Assembly (NCBI RefSeq): GCF_026130545.1
Contig: NZ_JAMOIM010000025.1
Coordinates: 1 to 64,000 of the forward strand
Length of the DNA stretch: 64,000 nucleotides
Direction of reading: 5' to 3'
Origin: Lichenifustis flavocetrariae
Lineage (GTDB): Bacteria > Pseudomonadota > Alphaproteobacteria > Rhizobiales > Beijerinckiaceae
The translations under genes were made by a program, and so were the position numbers. Below the pieces are notes generated by a model, which was not told the origin of the DNA, did not search any database, and worked only from the letters and a program-made list of their open reading frames with translations. Shown here piece by piece: positions 18,207 to 27,297 of the stretch; the stretch's first letter is position 1; each line of letters begins with the position of its first letter.

Positions 18207-18947
18207 TCAGTCCCCGGATGTCAGATGCGCCTTAAGCCGATAGGCGCCCGTGAAGCTGACATTCAGACCGCCGCACTGGCTGTTGTCCTCGACGAGGAGG
18301 AAAGGCCCGAGCCGCCGCATCCACAGCTTGCAGTCGGTCTCGTCGCCCTGGGTGACCGGCAGCGTCGTCTTGTCCCCCATATCGAACGCGAGATTGGCGC
18401 CCTCGGGCGCGACCTCCGCCTGAAACTCGCCCATGTTCACGGCGCCGCGTTTCACACGGTCGGGATCGAGAGCCCCGAAGGTCGCTTCGCCCTGCAGGCC
18501 GAGGCGGCCGAATTGGCTCGGCTTGATGGCGATCTTCGATTCCGTTTGGACCCAGGTCCCCAGCCAATCCTCGCGCGTCACCGGCACCGGCGCCTCGCGG
18601 GCGAGGCTGCTGTCCGGTAGCCAACCCGCCCTGTCGGCCCCCGCGGCGCTGATGTAATCCACGCAGGTGAAGCCACCGCGCGACGCGCTGGCGATCACCC
18701 TGTCCCCCGCCACGAGATAGCCCTTGGCCCGGCACGCCTGAGTGGCGTCAGGGCACCCCTTGCGATCCGAGGCTCCCTTCACGAAGAAGGTCCGGTCGGC
18801 GCTCCGGATCCGCGCGAGGGTGATGGCGGGACCGCTCTTGAGGTCTCCAAACCCCGTGCACACGCCGGGATCGTCCGCCGCCCGGGCCGGGCCGGCCAGG
18901 ACTCCGGCCACGCAAGCCGCAACGATCGCGGCATTAGATCTGAGCAT
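18207..18947 (-). CDS. Secreted hypothetical protein
   Basis: A 246-residue protein with an N-terminal signal peptide (MLRSNAAIVAACVAGVLAG, cleavage after ARA). The mature part has paired cysteines (GVCTGFGDL, GCPDATQACRAKG, ETDCKLW, NSQCGGL) that may form disulphides, and a central region resembling an SH3-like wall-binding segment (VASASRGG-like VIASASRGGFTCVDYI). I do not recognise a named family. It starts 18 bases after the stop of a sugar permease gene and may ride on that operon. ATG 18947 is preferred to TTG 18959. Confidence 0.72.
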   Translation of the reverse strand: MLRSNAAIVAACVAGVLAGPARAADDPGVCTGFGDLKSGPAITLARIRSADRTFFVKGASDRKGCPDATQACRAKGYLVAGDRVIASASRGGFTCVDYISAAGADRAGWLPDSSLAREAPVPVTREDWLGTWVQTESKIAIKPSQFGRLGLQGEATFGALDPDRVKRGAVNMGEFQAEVAPEGANLAFDMGDKTTLPVTQGDETDCKLWMRRLGPFLLVEDNSQCGGLNVSFTGAYRLKAHLTSGD

Positions 18948-18965
18948 CGGCCGGTGCAAATTGTG

Positions 18966-19958
18966 TCACCCGCCGACGCGGCTGGAGCGTCCGTAGAGAA
19001 GCAGCATGGCCAGGATGACGGCGCCGTAAATCACCTGCCGTCCGGCGTCCGGCATCTGCACGACCGACAGGATGGATTGGAGCAGGGTGATCAGGATCAC
19101 GCCGGCCGTCGTGCCAAGATAGGAGCCGCGCCCTCCCAATATCGAGGTGCCGCCCAGCACCACGGCCGCGATGGCGGGGAGAAGATAGCCGTCGCCCATG
19201 CCCTGATAGGCCTTGCCCGAATAGCCAGCCAGCATCGTGCCGGCGAGGGCCGACAGTCCGCCCGAGAGCGCGAAGGCCAGGAGCACGATGCGGCGGGTAT
19301 GCACGCCCGACAGATAGGCGGCGCTTTCCCGATTGCCGATCGCGTAGACCGAACGGCCGAAGGTCGTGCGCCCGAGCAGGATCACGGTCGCGGTGCCGAC
19401 GGCGATCCAGACCCACACGGCATTTGGCATGCCCAGGATCGCATGGCCGGTCGCCAACTGGCCCATCAGCGGCGTCGCCATGTCCTGGGGCGCCGACCCT
19501 CCGGTGCGCAAGACCATGAGACCCTGGGCGACGGCATCGATGCCGAGCGTGAAGATCATCGAGGGGACGCGCAGATAGGCGACACCGATGCCGTTGACGA
19601 CACCAAGCCCGACGCCGCAGAGCACGCCGAAGGGAATCGCCAGGGCCGCCCCCGCCGCGCCATGTCCGGCGGCGGCTGTCGACATCATGCCCCCGACCGT
19701 GACGATCCAGGGCACCGACAGATCGATCTGCCCGAGCAGAACCACCACCATCATGCCGGTTGCGACCAGGGCCAGGAACGCGCCGACCTGAAACTGCTGC
19801 AGCAGATACTCCGGCGACAGGAAGGAGCGGGAGTAGAAACTCCCGACGAGCAACAGCGCCACGATGCACCCGAACGCGGTGGCGACCGCCGGATCGAACC
19901 GCCGCAGCCCGGCCGGGAGCCGCAGGCGCGCGGGCACGGGTTCGAGCTTCTGGGTCAT
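18966..19958 (-). CDS. Sugar ABC transporter permease (RbsC-type, second)
   Basis: Inner-membrane permease of the ribose/galactose class (330 residues, about nine to ten helices). Family signs are LLGQIDLSVPWIVTVGGMM, the cytoplasmic loop RTTFGRSVYAIGNRESAAYL and the motif AVVLGGTSILGGRGSYLGT. It overlaps the preceding permease by four bases (ATGA), and both are collinear paralogues, so the transporter probably uses a heterodimeric channel. Last transporter gene of the operon. Confidence 0.93.
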   Translation of the reverse strand: MTQKLEPVPARLRLPAGLRRFDPAVATAFGCIVALLLVGSFYSRSFLSPEYLLQQFQVGAFLALVATGMMVVVLLGQIDLSVPWIVTVGGMMSTAAAGHGAAGAALAIPFGVLCGVGLGVVNGIGVAYLRVPSMIFTLGIDAVAQGLMVLRTGGSAPQDMATPLMGQLATGHAILGMPNAVWVWIAVGTATVILLGRTTFGRSVYAIGNRESAAYLSGVHTRRIVLLAFALSGGLSALAGTMLAGYSGKAYQGMGDGYLLPAIAAVVLGGTSILGGRGSYLGTTAGVILITLLQSILSVVQMPDAGRQVIYGAVILAMLLLYGRSSRVGG

Positions 19959-20938
19959 TGGCCGAACAACTCCAGACGGTTACGGATGCGCAGGAGTCGC
20001 AACGAGCCGAAGCTCACGGCCGCCAGCAGCACCAGGCCGAGAAAGAGCGGCTGCCACAAGGGATCGAGGTCGAACACGAACAGGAGGTCGTTGATGGTGC
20101 GGAAGATCAGGGCGCCGAACACGGCCCCGATGGCGCTCCCGGCGCCGCCGAACAGCGAGACGCCGCCGATCACCACGGCCGCGATCGAGTTCAGCGTATA
20201 GGTCGAGGCATTGGTGGCCGAAGCCTCGCCCGAATAGGTGATGAACGAGAGCATCAGCCCGCCTACCGCCGAAAACAGGCCCGCGAACCCATAGGCCAGC
20301 AGTTTGGCGCGCCGGATCGGCAATCCCGACATATAGGCCGAGGCTTCCGAGGAGCCGACAGCGTAGACGGCCCTGCCCATCACCGACCGGCGGAACGGAA
20401 CCCAGACCAGCAGGATGATGGCCAGCAGGAGCACGAGGCTCGACGGAATACCGCCCGGCAGCTGACCCGTGACGGCGTCGGCAAGATTTGAATCGATGTC
20501 GCCGCCGGGCTCCGGCCGAACCCAGAGCGCCAGGCCGAAATAGATCGCACCGGTCGCGATCGTCGCCACGATCGGCTGCAGCCGCCCATAGACGACGATC
20601 AAGCCGTTCACGAGACCGCAGGCGAGGCCCGCGACCAACACGGCCACGACCCCGAAGGCAACTGCCAGGGGCGAGCCGGTCACGAGGGTCGAGGCGAGGC
20701 AATCGGCCAGGATGAAGACAGCACCGACCGAAAGATCGATGCCGGCGGTCAGGACCACGAAGCATTGGCCGATGGCCACGAAGGCCAGGAGCACGCCCTT
20801 GTTGGCCGCCGTCTGCGCGACATTCCCCGTGAACCCGCCATCGTGCTTGGCAGCGTAGAGAGCGAAAATGACGATGAAGACCGCAATCGCCGAGAGCGTC
20901 GTCCGCGCACCCCGGAGCCGATACTGCCAATCCTTCAC
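19955..20938 (-). CDS. Sugar ABC transporter permease (RbsC-type, first)
   Basis: Inner-membrane permease, 327 residues. It shows FVVLTAGIDLSVGAVFILAD, the loop RSVMGRAVYAVGSSEASAYM and VIGGVSLFGGAGSAIGAV, the hallmarks of the branched RbsC group. The start is GTG 20938, which overlaps the ATPase stop as GTGA. It pairs with the following permease gene. Confidence 0.93.
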   Translation of the reverse strand: MKDWQYRLRGARTTLSAIAVFIVIFALYAAKHDGGFTGNVAQTAANKGVLLAFVAIGQCFVVLTAGIDLSVGAVFILADCLASTLVTGSPLAVAFGVVAVLVAGLACGLVNGLIVVYGRLQPIVATIATGAIYFGLALWVRPEPGGDIDSNLADAVTGQLPGGIPSSLVLLLAIILLVWVPFRRSVMGRAVYAVGSSEASAYMSGLPIRRAKLLAYGFAGLFSAVGGLMLSFITYSGEASATNASTYTLNSIAAVVIGGVSLFGGAGSAIGAVFGALIFRTINDLLFVFDLDPLWQPLFLGLVLLAAVSFGSLRLLRIRNRLELFGQ

Positions 20939-22488
20939 GCGGCGGCTTCCTCTTGCGTCGTGGCGACGTCGATGTTGAGCGCGCCGCGCACGAGCGCCTC
21001 CTCGGTGATCGCCGCGCCGCGCAATTCGCGGACGACGCGCCCGTCGTAGAGCACCAGGACGCGGTCACAGCAGCCGATCAGTTCGGCATAATCGGTCGAA
21101 TAGAGCAGCACGGCCGCCCCTTCGTCGGCGAGACGGCGCAGCAGACGGTAGATCTCCTGCTTGGTGCCGACATCAATGCCGCGCGTCGGATCGTTGAGCA
21201 GCACGATGCGGGGCTGCCGCATCAGCCATTTGGCGATGACCACCTTCTGCTGATTGCCGCCCGACAGGGCGCCGACCGGCAGATCGGGCGAGGCCGTCTT
21301 GATGGCGAGCAGCTTCACCATCGCGGCGATCGCGGCCGACTCGGCCGTCCGGTCGATGAATCCGCCCTTCGAGATGCGGTCGAGCGACGCGAAGGTCAGG
21401 TTCGCGCCGACCGACATCGGCAGCATCAGGCCTTCGGTCTTGCGGTCCTCGGGGATGAGCGCGATGCCCTGTCGGGTCGACTTCGCCTCGGACGGGCCGG
21501 ACAGCGTGACGGGCTTGCCTTCGACCAGCACGTCCCCGGTTGTGCCCCGCAGGACACCGAACAGGGCGAGCAGAAGTTCGCGCTGGCCCTGGCCGTCCAG
21601 TCCGCCGAGACCGAGCACTTCGCCGGGCCGGAGGTCGAAGGAAATGTCTGAGAGCCGCGGCGCCCAGCCGAGCCGGCGCACTTCGAGGACGGGGGCGCGA
21701 TCGTCCGGCACCGGCGGGGGCTTGGGCGGATAGGCGTGCGAATATTCGCGTCCGATCATCATTTCGATGATCTCCGCGTCCGAGCGTGTTCCGGCCTCGA
21801 AGCTCGCGACGTGGCGGCCGTTGCGGAACACCGAGCAATCATCGGCGAGCTCGGCGATTTCGCCCATCCGGTGCGAGATATAGACGAGCGCCATGCCGCT
21901 TGCCCGCAGATCCTTGAGCACCTGCAGGACGGTCGTGACATCGCGGGCCGTCAGGGCCGAGGTGGCTTCGTCGAGGATGAGAAGGCGCGGACGCCGCGCC
22001 AGTGCCTTGGCGATCTCGACGAGCTGACGGCGCGACAGCGGCAGATCGCGCACGAGCGCCATCGGGTGCACGTCGCTCGCTCCGGCCCGTGCCAGCGCCT
22101 CCTCGGCCAGCTGGCGCTGACGTCGACGGTCGATCAGGCCGAAGCGGCGTGGCGGATCGGCGATGATCACATTGTCGGCGACGGAGAGGTCGGGAACCAG
22201 TGACAGTTCCTGGAAGATGCAGACGATGCCGGCCGCATTGGCGGCGGCCGGATCGGGAAAGCGTATGGGCCGGCCATCGAGCGCCATCGTGCCGCTGTCG
22301 GGCTGGACGACGCCCGACATGCATTTGATGAGGCTCGATTTGCCGGCACCGTTCTCACCCAGCACGGCATGGATGCGACCGGCCTCGACCGTCAGGTCGA
22401 CGCCATCGAGGGCCCGCACACCGCCGTACCGCTTGGAGATGCCGCTCATCTGAAAGAGCGGCACCCCTTGAACCAAGCCTTGTGTCAC
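20935..22488 (-). CDS. Sugar ABC transporter ATPase, RbsA/MglA-type
   Basis: Cytoplasmic ATPase with two nucleotide-binding domains in one chain (517 residues), as usual for ribose-type importers. The first domain has Walker A LGENGAGKSSLIK, signature LSRRQLVEIAKAL and Walker B LLILDEATSAL; the second has a degenerate Walker A (GGLDGQGQRELLLALFG), signature LSGGNQQKVVIAKWL and IVLLNDPTRGIDVGTK, which is the normal RbsA asymmetry. I set the start at GTG 22488, overlapping the binding-protein stop by four bases; further upstream the frame only opens inside that gene. Confidence 0.93.
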   Translation of the reverse strand: MTQGLVQGVPLFQMSGISKRYGGVRALDGVDLTVEAGRIHAVLGENGAGKSSLIKCMSGVVQPDSGTMALDGRPIRFPDPAAANAAGIVCIFQELSLVPDLSVADNVIIADPPRRFGLIDRRRQRQLAEEALARAGASDVHPMALVRDLPLSRRQLVEIAKALARRPRLLILDEATSALTARDVTTVLQVLKDLRASGMALVYISHRMGEIAELADDCSVFRNGRHVASFEAGTRSDAEIIEMMIGREYSHAYPPKPPPVPDDRAPVLEVRRLGWAPRLSDISFDLRPGEVLGLGGLDGQGQRELLLALFGVLRGTTGDVLVEGKPVTLSGPSEAKSTRQGIALIPEDRKTEGLMLPMSVGANLTFASLDRISKGGFIDRTAESAAIAAMVKLLAIKTASPDLPVGALSGGNQQKVVIAKWLMRQPRIVLLNDPTRGIDVGTKQEIYRLLRRLADEGAAVLLYSTDYAELIGCCDRVLVLYDGRVVRELRGAAITEEALVRGALNIDVATTQEEAAA

Positions 22489-23630
22489 TGATTTGCTTCG
22501 GACCGGCCCATGATTTCCTGGGCCGTGAAGTTGATGCCGCACGTCGGGAAGCTGTTGCCGACGAAGAAATTGTCGGTCTGGTCCGGGTAGACATTGTCCC
22601 CGGCCTTGAAGCCGGGATCCTCGACATGGGCCAGCGGGAGGCGGATGGATTGGGGCACGACGTCCCCGTTGAGCGCCGTCAGGGCCGTCTTGATCGCGAC
22701 CGCGACCTGGGCCGGTCCGGTGCCGCCCGAGGCGCAATTCAGGCCCTTGGCCTGATCGGCCAGACACAATTTGCGGAAGCCGTTCTCGGTCTCGGCCGCA
22801 GCCGGCACCAAAGGCGCCCCGGCGTCCATGAAGGCGCGAACCATGCCGGTCGAGCCGCCTTGCGCCGTCATGCCGTCGAACTTCTTGTGCACCGCCAGCG
22901 CGTCAGCCGAAACCTTCTGCGCGGTGCCGTCGTCCCAGCGACCCACGACCTCCACGGTCTCGAACTTCTGGCCGGAGGCTTTCAGCGTCTCCTGCAAACC
23001 CTTGTGCCGGTCGGTGTCGACGCTCGTGCCCGTGACGCCGCGCACTTCGAGGATGGAGCCGCCCTTCGGCAGGTTCTTGACCAGCCAGTCGCCCCAATAT
23101 TTGCCGAGGCCTTCCTGGTCGACATTGACGTTGATGGCCGCATCGGTGTCGATCGTATTGTCGAAGGCGACCAGCACGACGCCGGCGGCCTGGGCCCGCT
23201 TCACCACGCCCTTGAAGGCCGTCGGGTTCTGGGCGTCGATCACGACCGCGTCATAGCCTGAATCGATGAAGTTGTTCACGGCCGAGATCTGCGCCGCGAT
23301 ATCGTCACCCGTCGAGACGACCTTGAATTCCTTCAGCTGCTTCTTGACCTCCGGCTGCTCCGCATAGGCCTTGGCGGTCTTGATCATCTGGATGCGCCAG
23401 GTGTTGCCGATGAAGCCGTTGGCGAGGGCGATCCGGTAGGGACCGGGCTTCTTGGCGTATTTGAAATACTTGGTCTTGTCGGTCCAGGGGACGAAGCACT
23501 GGGCGTCCGCGGCAGGGCCGGCGACGACCTCCGGACCCGCGGCACGGGCCAGAGTGGAAGTGGCGCCGAGGGCCGACAGACATAGGGCGGCAATCAAAAA
23601 CGGCTGCGGAAAAGGTGTTGTCACCTTCAT
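22485..23630 (-). CDS. Sugar ABC transporter substrate-binding protein
   Basis: Periplasmic binding protein of the LacI/ribose-binding fold, 381 residues. A signal peptide is present (MKVTTPFPQPFLIAALCLSA, cleavage near ARA). The mature protein has the fold's typical blocks: YRIALANGFIGNTWRIQMIK, ISAVNNFIDSGYDAVVIDAQ, VVLVAFDNTIDTDAAINVNV and the DRHKGLQETLKASG helix. The start is ATG 23630, with GGGAG ten bases upstream. First gene of a four-gene importer operon; the sugar is not evident. Confidence 0.93.
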   Translation of the reverse strand: MKVTTPFPQPFLIAALCLSALGATSTLARAAGPEVVAGPAADAQCFVPWTDKTKYFKYAKKPGPYRIALANGFIGNTWRIQMIKTAKAYAEQPEVKKQLKEFKVVSTGDDIAAQISAVNNFIDSGYDAVVIDAQNPTAFKGVVKRAQAAGVVLVAFDNTIDTDAAINVNVDQEGLGKYWGDWLVKNLPKGGSILEVRGVTGTSVDTDRHKGLQETLKASGQKFETVEVVGRWDDGTAQKVSADALAVHKKFDGMTAQGGSTGMVRAFMDAGAPLVPAAAETENGFRKLCLADQAKGLNCASGGTGPAQVAVAIKTALTALNGDVVPQSIRLPLAHVEDPGFKAGDNVYPDQTDNFFVGNSFPTCGINFTAQEIMGRSEANQ

Positions 23631-23986
23631 GTTGGTCTCACTCCCCGGTGGACGGCGTTTGCCGCTTCTTTCGATGACGCACGAACGTTTTGCGGGCGCG
23701 CTGCGCGTGAGACTAGGGGTAAGAGGGCAGGCTGGCAATGATCCTGATCCGGGAGCGATGGTGCAGTTTTCAGGCTGTACGCCCCTGTGGCGGGTGCACG
23801 ACCTTTTCAAGCACAGAAGGTCGAGCCCCCACGAGCCAGCGGCGAGACGGTCGCGCGCATAGACGGGGAGCAGCGCCCAGGCCCCACCGAGTAGCATGGC
23901 GAAACGCGCCAATGCGCGGCGAAGTGCGTTCGGACATGATGGGAACCTCGAAATTCGATCTGCTTGGCTTTGACCGGCACTGCCGT
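23631..23986. other. Intergenic region, promoter of the sugar operon presumed
   Basis: About 355 bases with no gene I can support. The frame of the binding protein stays open upstream to 24140, but this part has a composition unlike a protein of this family and no ribosome binding site. The sugar-operon promoter must be here; I see no clear -35/-10 or operator palindrome. Confidence 0.45.
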
Positions 23987-24943
23987 CTATTGCGCAGATG
24001 GAAGCCATGTCCTGATCTGTTGGCCCGTGAGATTGGCACCACCCAAGATCGTCGCTACACGGCCGCCTTTCAGGGCAGATGCCTGAGCAAGGATAGCCGC
24101 GAGCCCCGCCGCGCCGGCGGGTTCGACGAGGCGATTCCATGTTTCATGAGCAAATCGCATTGCGTCCAAAAGCTGATCGTCATCGACGAGAACGACGTCA
24201 TCGATCGTGCCTTTCAGCCAGCCGACCGCCGACGGGACGGGAGTGCGTACGGCAATTCCATCAGCGATCGTGCGTGCCACGGGTGTAGAAATCACGTCAT
24301 CCGCATTCCAGGACAGAGCCATACAAGGTGCACCCTTTGCGGCGACGGCGACGACCCTTGTTCGCGGTGATCGTGATTTGAACCAGCAGCCTATTCCGGC
24401 CGCCAGAGCACCGTTGCCGAGGGGAATGAAAACCGCATCGATATCGCCGGCTTCTTCGGTCAGTTCCGCCGCAATCGTTCCTGCGCCTTCCGCAATGGTG
24501 GCGCTCGCTCCGTCCTCCACGAACTGCAGTTCCCGTTCGACGGCGTAGATTCTAGCGGCCTCCTTGGCTGCGTCGAAATCTTCCCCGACGAGAAGGACCT
24601 CCGCCCCAAACCTGCGCATGGCTTCGATCTTGAGTGGATTGGCGTTCAAACTGGCAAACACGACCAGAGATCGCCCATGCCGCGCGGCGTTATAAGCAAG
24701 CCCCTGACCGAAGTTGCCCGCTGACGCCGTAACCAGAGGAGTTCTGTCGCCCGTGAGGTGGGCGAGAAAATACCCCGTACCACGCCCTTTGAAGCTTCGG
24801 ATGGGATTGTCCGTTTCATCCTTGGCGACAAGAGACAGCACCAGCCTGTCGGAATGCAGCAGCCGGGTGTCGAGAAAAATCGGATCAATCCGCTGACGGG
24901 CGTCGGCGATATTGATGTCTGAAAGGGGTGCTTGTTTTGTCAT
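23987..24943 (-). CDS. Threonine/serine dehydratase-like PLP enzyme
   Basis: Fold type II PLP enzyme of 318 residues, close to catabolic threonine dehydratase or serine racemase. The PLP lysine lies in NPIRSFKGRGTGYFLAHL, the substrate loop is VTASAGNFGQGLAYNAARHG, and the glycine-rich phosphate loop is VFIPLGNGALAAGIG. It lacks any C-terminal ACT regulatory domain, so it should be the unregulated short form. It is divergent from an Lrp/AsnC-type regulator with an 88-base gap, the usual arrangement for such an enzyme under local amino-acid control. Confidence 0.9.
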   Translation of the reverse strand: MTKQAPLSDINIADARQRIDPIFLDTRLLHSDRLVLSLVAKDETDNPIRSFKGRGTGYFLAHLTGDRTPLVTASAGNFGQGLAYNAARHGRSLVVFASLNANPLKIEAMRRFGAEVLLVGEDFDAAKEAARIYAVERELQFVEDGASATIAEGAGTIAAELTEEAGDIDAVFIPLGNGALAAGIGCWFKSRSPRTRVVAVAAKGAPCMALSWNADDVISTPVARTIADGIAVRTPVPSAVGWLKGTIDDVVLVDDDQLLDAMRFAHETWNRLVEPAGAAGLAAILAQASALKGGRVATILGGANLTGQQIRTWLPSAQ

Positions 24944-25031
24944 TGCGAGATGTTATGTGTTCGCGACGCGGATAAGCCGCGCAATTTACAATTATGCTGC
25001 GGATTTTTTGCTAAAGGCTTCGCTGTACCCC

Positions 25032-25493
25032 ATGGACGAGACTGATCGGACCATCCTGGCGATGCTCCAGCAAAATGCCGACATTCCCGGCAAGGCCGTT
25101 GCTGACGCGGTCAATCTTTCGGTCTCAGCCGTCGAACGCCGGATCAGCAAATTGAAGCAAGACGGGATCATCGAGAGGATTGTGGCGGTGGTCAGTCCGA
25201 AAGCCGTCGATCGCACCTTGTCGGTTCTGGTTGAACTGGAAATCCAGAACGAACATCGACACACGTTGGAGCAATTCCAGCGATGGCTGAGCCGAGCACC
25301 CGAAGTGCAGTCATGCTGGTATGTCACCGGCGACATGGACTACGTGCTGCTGGTGGCCGTCCGTAACCTCGAAGAATACAATGCCTTCATCGAGCGGCTC
25401 ATGAGCGAACAACATGCGCTCGTGCGCAAGTACAAGAGCCTGATCGCCCTTAAGACGGTTAAGCACAGCTTGGAACTGTCCGGCCTCGAATAG
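25032..25493 (+). CDS. Lrp/AsnC-family transcriptional regulator
   Basis: DNA-binding feast/famine regulator, 153 residues. The N-terminal winged helix-turn-helix reads DETDRTILAMLQQNADI and AVADAVNLSVSAVERRISKL; the C-terminal RAM domain binds an amino acid and mediates oligomerisation (VQSCWYVTGDMDYVLLVAVR). I chose ATG 25032, where family members start, over an in-frame upstream codon. It is divergent from the dehydratase gene and probably controls it, using the shared 88-base region. Confidence 0.92.
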   Translation: MDETDRTILAMLQQNADIPGKAVADAVNLSVSAVERRISKLKQDGIIERIVAVVSPKAVDRTLSVLVELEIQNEHRHTLEQFQRWLSRAPEVQSCWYVTGDMDYVLLVAVRNLEEYNAFIERLMSEQHALVRKYKSLIALKTVKHSLELSGLE

Positions 25494-25567
25494 GGGGCAG
25501 TTGGCTGCATTTTCGCGGTGAAACCAATGCCGAATATCGGGTTGTCGAAAAAACCCAGTTCGAACCT

Positions 25568-26653
25568 TCAATAAAGCGGCGCCAGAGCAACCCCGGTCTT
25601 GAGCGGCCCGACGTAGAGCCGGCCGCCTTTCGCCACGATGGGCAAGGCCATCTCGGACGCCGGGGCGTCGCTGTCGGCGGCGGTCTTGCCGCCGAGCAGG
25701 CCCGACAGCGCGCTGCCCAGCTTGACGGCATCGAGTGGCAGGCCGAACCTCGCGGCGATCGGCTCCAGTCCGGAGAAGCCGGTGTCGAGTCGTCCCTCCA
25801 CCCGATGGTCCTCGTCGAGCCCGAGACGGCCGGAGCCCTTGACCGCGAAGGCCCCCTTGTCGAGCGAGAAGCTCTGGATATGGAGTTGGCCGCCCGCGTG
25901 CGACCAGGGATCGAGCACGTCGCGCAGCGTCATGCCGCCATCGAACCTGACCTGCGTCGCAAAGCCTTTCAGTTGGAAGCCCATGGGGTCGGCCGACCCG
26001 AGGGCCGCGTCGAGAGCCGGGATACGGGCATTGTCGGCCGCGAGCGTGGTTTCGAGATCGGCTCTGGGGTCGGCGGCGCGCGTCACCGGTTTGAAAGCCA
26101 GTTCGACGTGACCGATCCGCGCGCCCTGGTCGGTTCCGCCGGCCGGGTCGATCTGCAGATCCTCGACCTGCAGAAGCCCGCGGTCGAGATTGTCCGGAAG
26201 CAGGCCACGGAGCGACAAGGTCGCGGCTGACCAGGAGGCACCGATCCGCCGCGTCCCGCTCACCTCGGCGGCATGGAGGGGTGAAGCGAACGTGACCGTG
26301 ACGTTGGTCGGAAAATAAAGCCGCGCCTCGGCCCGCAGCCCTGCGATCCCGCCTTGGAAAACGCCGTCGCCGATCGCGCCCTTCAGGGTCGGATGATCGC
26401 AGGTGAGAACGATCCCGAGCGGGTAGCCGCCGACACCCTGGTTCGGGCAGGACCAGGAGCGCCCGAAGCTGCGCTCGCTCGCGAGCCATTGTCCAAAGGC
26501 GGCCTGCGCCTCATAGCGCGCGAAAAACCACAGCAGCGACCAACCGCACGTCAGGAGAACCAGGCTGAGGAGGATCGCGGGGGCCATGCGAACCGCCCTG
26601 GGCCGTACCTCTCGGACGCGTGCGCGCCGGTCCACCGCTCCTCGTCTCGACAT
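25568..26653 (-). CDS. DUF2125 domain-containing protein
   Basis: A 361-residue protein with an arginine-rich N-terminus, one membrane helix (PAILLSLVLLTCGWSLLWFF, about 25-45) and a large periplasmic domain matching the DUF2125 family of alphaproteobacteria (FGRSWSCPNQGVGGYPLGI, LRDVLDPWSHAGGQLHIQSF). Function is unknown. GAGGA lies ten bases before ATG 26653; a later Met just before the helix is possible. It is divergent from the ChaC-like gene with a 76-base gap. Confidence 0.85.
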   Translation of the reverse strand: MSRRGAVDRRARVREVRPRAVRMAPAILLSLVLLTCGWSLLWFFARYEAQAAFGQWLASERSFGRSWSCPNQGVGGYPLGIVLTCDHPTLKGAIGDGVFQGGIAGLRAEARLYFPTNVTVTFASPLHAAEVSGTRRIGASWSAATLSLRGLLPDNLDRGLLQVEDLQIDPAGGTDQGARIGHVELAFKPVTRAADPRADLETTLAADNARIPALDAALGSADPMGFQLKGFATQVRFDGGMTLRDVLDPWSHAGGQLHIQSFSLDKGAFAVKGSGRLGLDEDHRVEGRLDTGFSGLEPIAARFGLPLDAVKLGSALSGLLGGKTAADSDAPASEMALPIVAKGGRLYVGPLKTGVALAPLY

Positions 26654-26729
26654 CGATTGCTGGTCCTCGAATTGCTGTCGTGGCGCTTTGGCCTTACCAC
26701 CGGTCCGCGGCAGGGGGAAATCACACGCG

Positions 26730-27287
26730 ATGGCGGCACGCGACGAGTCTTTGTGGATCTTCGCCTATGGGTCGTTGATGTGGCGGCCCGATTTCACCTT
26801 CGTCGAACGTCAACGGGCGGAACTCAGCGGCTATCATCGCGCCCTCTGCATCTGGTCGCATCACTATCGCGGCACGGTGGCCAAACCGGGGCTCGTCTTC
26901 GGCCTCGACCGGGGTGGGTCCTGCATCGGCGTCGCTTTCCAGATCGCGCCCGAGGCGGCGGCCGAGACGCTCGACGCCGTTCGACGCCGCGAACTGATCA
27001 CCGGCGTCTACCGGGAATTCGTCGCTCCCGTGGCGCTGGCTGACGGCCGGACCGTCGATGCCGTGGCCTACGCGGCCGACGAGACGCACGAGCAATATGC
27101 CGGCCGGCTCGACCCCGAGGCGATTCTGTGGGTCGTCGCACAGGCGGAAGGCGTGTCGGGCGCAAACCTTGCTTATGTGCAGAACACCCAAAGCCATCTC
27201 CTCGATCTCGGTGTCGAGGATGTCGGATTGACACGTTTGTGCGCGGCACTCGGGCCCACGAGACCGCCGCACGATCCCGCCCAGTGA
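26730..27287 (+). CDS. ChaC-like gamma-glutamylcyclotransferase
   Basis: Cytosolic enzyme of the ChaC type (185 residues) that cleaves the gamma-glutamyl bond of glutathione to 5-oxoproline and Cys-Gly. The N-terminal signature FAYGSLMWRPDF provides the substrate loop, RALCIWSHHYRGTVAKPG and GLDRGGSCIGVAFQI follow, and a Glu in the AAETLDAVRRRE to VAYREFV region would be the catalytic acid. The ATG at 26730 is supported by the conserved N-terminus. Ten bases separate it from the monooxygenase gene, so the two are probably one operon. Confidence 0.88.
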   Translation: MAARDESLWIFAYGSLMWRPDFTFVERQRAELSGYHRALCIWSHHYRGTVAKPGLVFGLDRGGSCIGVAFQIAPEAAAETLDAVRRRELITGVYREFVAPVALADGRTVDAVAYAADETHEQYAGRLDPEAILWVVAQAEGVSGANLAYVQNTQSHLLDLGVEDVGLTRLCAALGPTRPPHDPAQ

Positions 27288-27297
27288 GGAGGCCCAA

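Noticed and set aside
23631-24140. N-terminal extension of the sugar-binding protein
   Set aside because: The signal peptide and a ribosome binding site place the start at 23630; the extension has unrelated composition.
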